The translations under genes were made by a program, and so were the position numbers. DNA of 64,000 nucleotides, taken from assembly GCF_014698735.1 (NCBI RefSeq), contig NZ_JACJTQ010000013.1, forward strand, positions 62,001 to 126,000, written 5' to 3'. Shown piece by piece: positions 63,417 through 64,000 of this stretch. The notes below the pieces were generated by a model, which was not told the origin of the DNA, ran no database searches, and saw only the letters and a list, made by a program, of their open reading frames with translations. Every line of letters begins with the position of its first letter. Positions within the stretch are counted from its first letter, which is position 1. Source of the stretch: Anabaena catenula FACHB-362. Its GTDB lineage: Bacteria > Cyanobacteriota > Cyanobacteriia > Cyanobacteriales > Nostocaceae.

Positions 63417-63644
63417 TCATTGGGAGAATCCTAAACGTTTTTTAACCTCTTCCCAACTAGAACCATTTGTAGGATTTTTTTTGTAATTTTCTAACCGTCG
63501 ATCTAGTTCTATCTGTTGTGCTGGACTCAAGGGAAGTTCTTCTTGCTGTTCTAAGATGCTGTCCCATAAATCTTCAGCAAGTTGGATACGTTCTGCAATG
63601 CTGAGTTCAGAAATATCAAATTTTAAGAGGGGATGGAGACTCAT
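63417..63644 (-). CDS. addiction-module antitoxin-like protein (TIGR02574 type)
   Basis: A 75-residue acidic helical protein. The pattern LSIAERIQLAEDLWDSI, then LSPAQQIELDRRLENY and GSSWEEVKKRL, matches the putative antitoxin family that normally precedes a RelE/ParE-type toxin. Downstream on the same strand (63416-63247) there is no room for a toxin gene before gatA, so this antitoxin is solitary here. The role is inferred from family only. Confidence 0.8.
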   Translation of the reverse strand: MSLHPLLKFDISELSIAERIQLAEDLWDSILEQQEELPLSPAQQIELDRRLENYKKNPTNGSSWEEVKKRLGFSQ

Positions 63645-63841
63645 GAGTGGAGAGTTAGGGTTGAGCTTTCATCTATTTTATAACATTGGGGCTTTTGAAT
63701 GTTTTCGGGAAAATTTATAAATGCCAGTGAGGGATATACTGAAAAGGCTGTGCTTACCTAAATTACAATGTTTACTAACAAAAGACTTGTTAATAGCTTA
63801 GTAAAAAAAATCGGACAAGCAGAACGTGAAACATTAAAAGC

Positions 63842-64000
63842 ATGGTAACTTTTTATCAGAAGCATTTCGAGTGTTCTATTGGAGATCGGGGAATTCATAG
63901 AGCTAACCCTCAAGGCTTAGAGGATCTACGACAAAGGTATGAGGCAAAGCGATTAGTTTTTCTTTATGGATCTGAAGGAGATGAAGACCATGATGATGTA
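63842..64000 (+). CDS. start of an unidentified gene, running off the right edge
   Basis: An open frame from ATG 63842 to the window end, 53 codons so far (starts MVTFYQKHFECSIGDRGIHR, later LVFLYGSEGDEDHDDV). A 26-codon ORF (63768-63848, starting MFTNKRLVNSLVKKIG) overlaps its start by seven bases in another frame; the two could be one gene with a frameshift, or a small leader ORF. No family recognised. Confidence 0.4.
   Translation, partial: MVTFYQKHFECSIGDRGIHRANPQGLEDLRQRYEAKRLVFLYGSEGDEDHDDV

Overview
The window is chromosomal DNA of a filamentous, probably heterocyst-forming cyanobacterium (Nostocales; Nostoc/Anabaena-like). Signs are the many GCGATCGC (HIP1) octamers, tandem heptamer arrays of the kind known as STRR in heterocystous cyanobacteria, numerous palindromic dispersed repeats (cores such as TTCGCGAAGCG or TTCGCGTAGCG), and gene content such as ycf54, a ferrochelatase with a chlorophyll-a/b-binding-like tail, and the succinic-semialdehyde dehydrogenase / 2-oxoglutarate decarboxylase pair. 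I see no tRNA, rRNA, CRISPR array, prophage or intact insertion sequence.

Layout. 0-1.3 kb: start of an RND exporter gene running off the left edge, with a frameshifted RND fragment upstream. 1.3-5.7 kb: hopanoid genes (HpnG-like phosphorylase, HpnB-like glycosyltransferase, squalene-hopene cyclase). 5.7-7.5 kb: gene-poor, repeat-rich, with one small double-glycine-leader peptide gene. 7.5-10.2 kb: DUF2267 protein, a PfpI/ferritin-like fusion, a small secreted protein and a cupin, closed by a strong terminator. 10.3-12.1 kb: ureEFG urease accessory genes. 12.7-14.6 kb: dnaG. 14.8-22.3 kb: two-domain peptidoglycan hydrolase, small secreted and membrane proteins, an esterase, a PhyH-type dioxygenase and a fatty-acid-hydroxylase/SDR fusion. 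23.1-30.4 kb: response-regulator diguanylate cyclase, a very large CBS/GAF/PAS hybrid histidine kinase and an ABC exporter. 30.7-36.9 kb: decayed exoD, ABC-2 permease, pentapeptide protein, two Uma2 proteins, pdxJ, a SnoaL-like protein and ycf54. 37-42.9 kb: secreted Thr/Pro-linker protein, DUF212 protein, crtE, folD, a lipoprotein, a Nudix hydrolase and an AI-2E-family permease. 42.9-46.4 kb: two successive ATPase/partner modules (ATPase plus an internally deleted DUF4276-like gene; ATPase plus a PIN-like nuclease candidate). 46.5-49.2 kb: mutS. 49.5-55.3 kb: the TCA-bypass pair, a DUF4126 protein, hemH and a methyltransferase. 55.5-59.7 kb: a 1268-residue triple beta-propeller protein followed by a small FHA-like protein. 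60-63.6 kb: argJ, gatA and an antitoxin-like gene without a toxin.

Most genes are housekeeping and singly transcribed; clear operon-like pairs are ureE-ureF (overlapping), the two ATPase modules, lipoprotein-Nudix, SSADH-2OGDC and propeller-FHA. The most striking non-genic feature is repeat-driven remodelling. A 170-bp near-identical inverted pair lies 31 kb apart; a ~105-bp inverted pair and a 61-bp direct pair are also present. Repeat sequence has entered coding regions: in frame in mutS, at the C-terminus of the AI-2E permease, and as two copies in the decayed exoD. The best candidates for undescribed systems are the ATPase/PIN-like pair at 44.6-46.4 kb, the propeller/FHA pair at 55.5-59.7 kb and the orphan double-glycine peptide at 6.5 kb.
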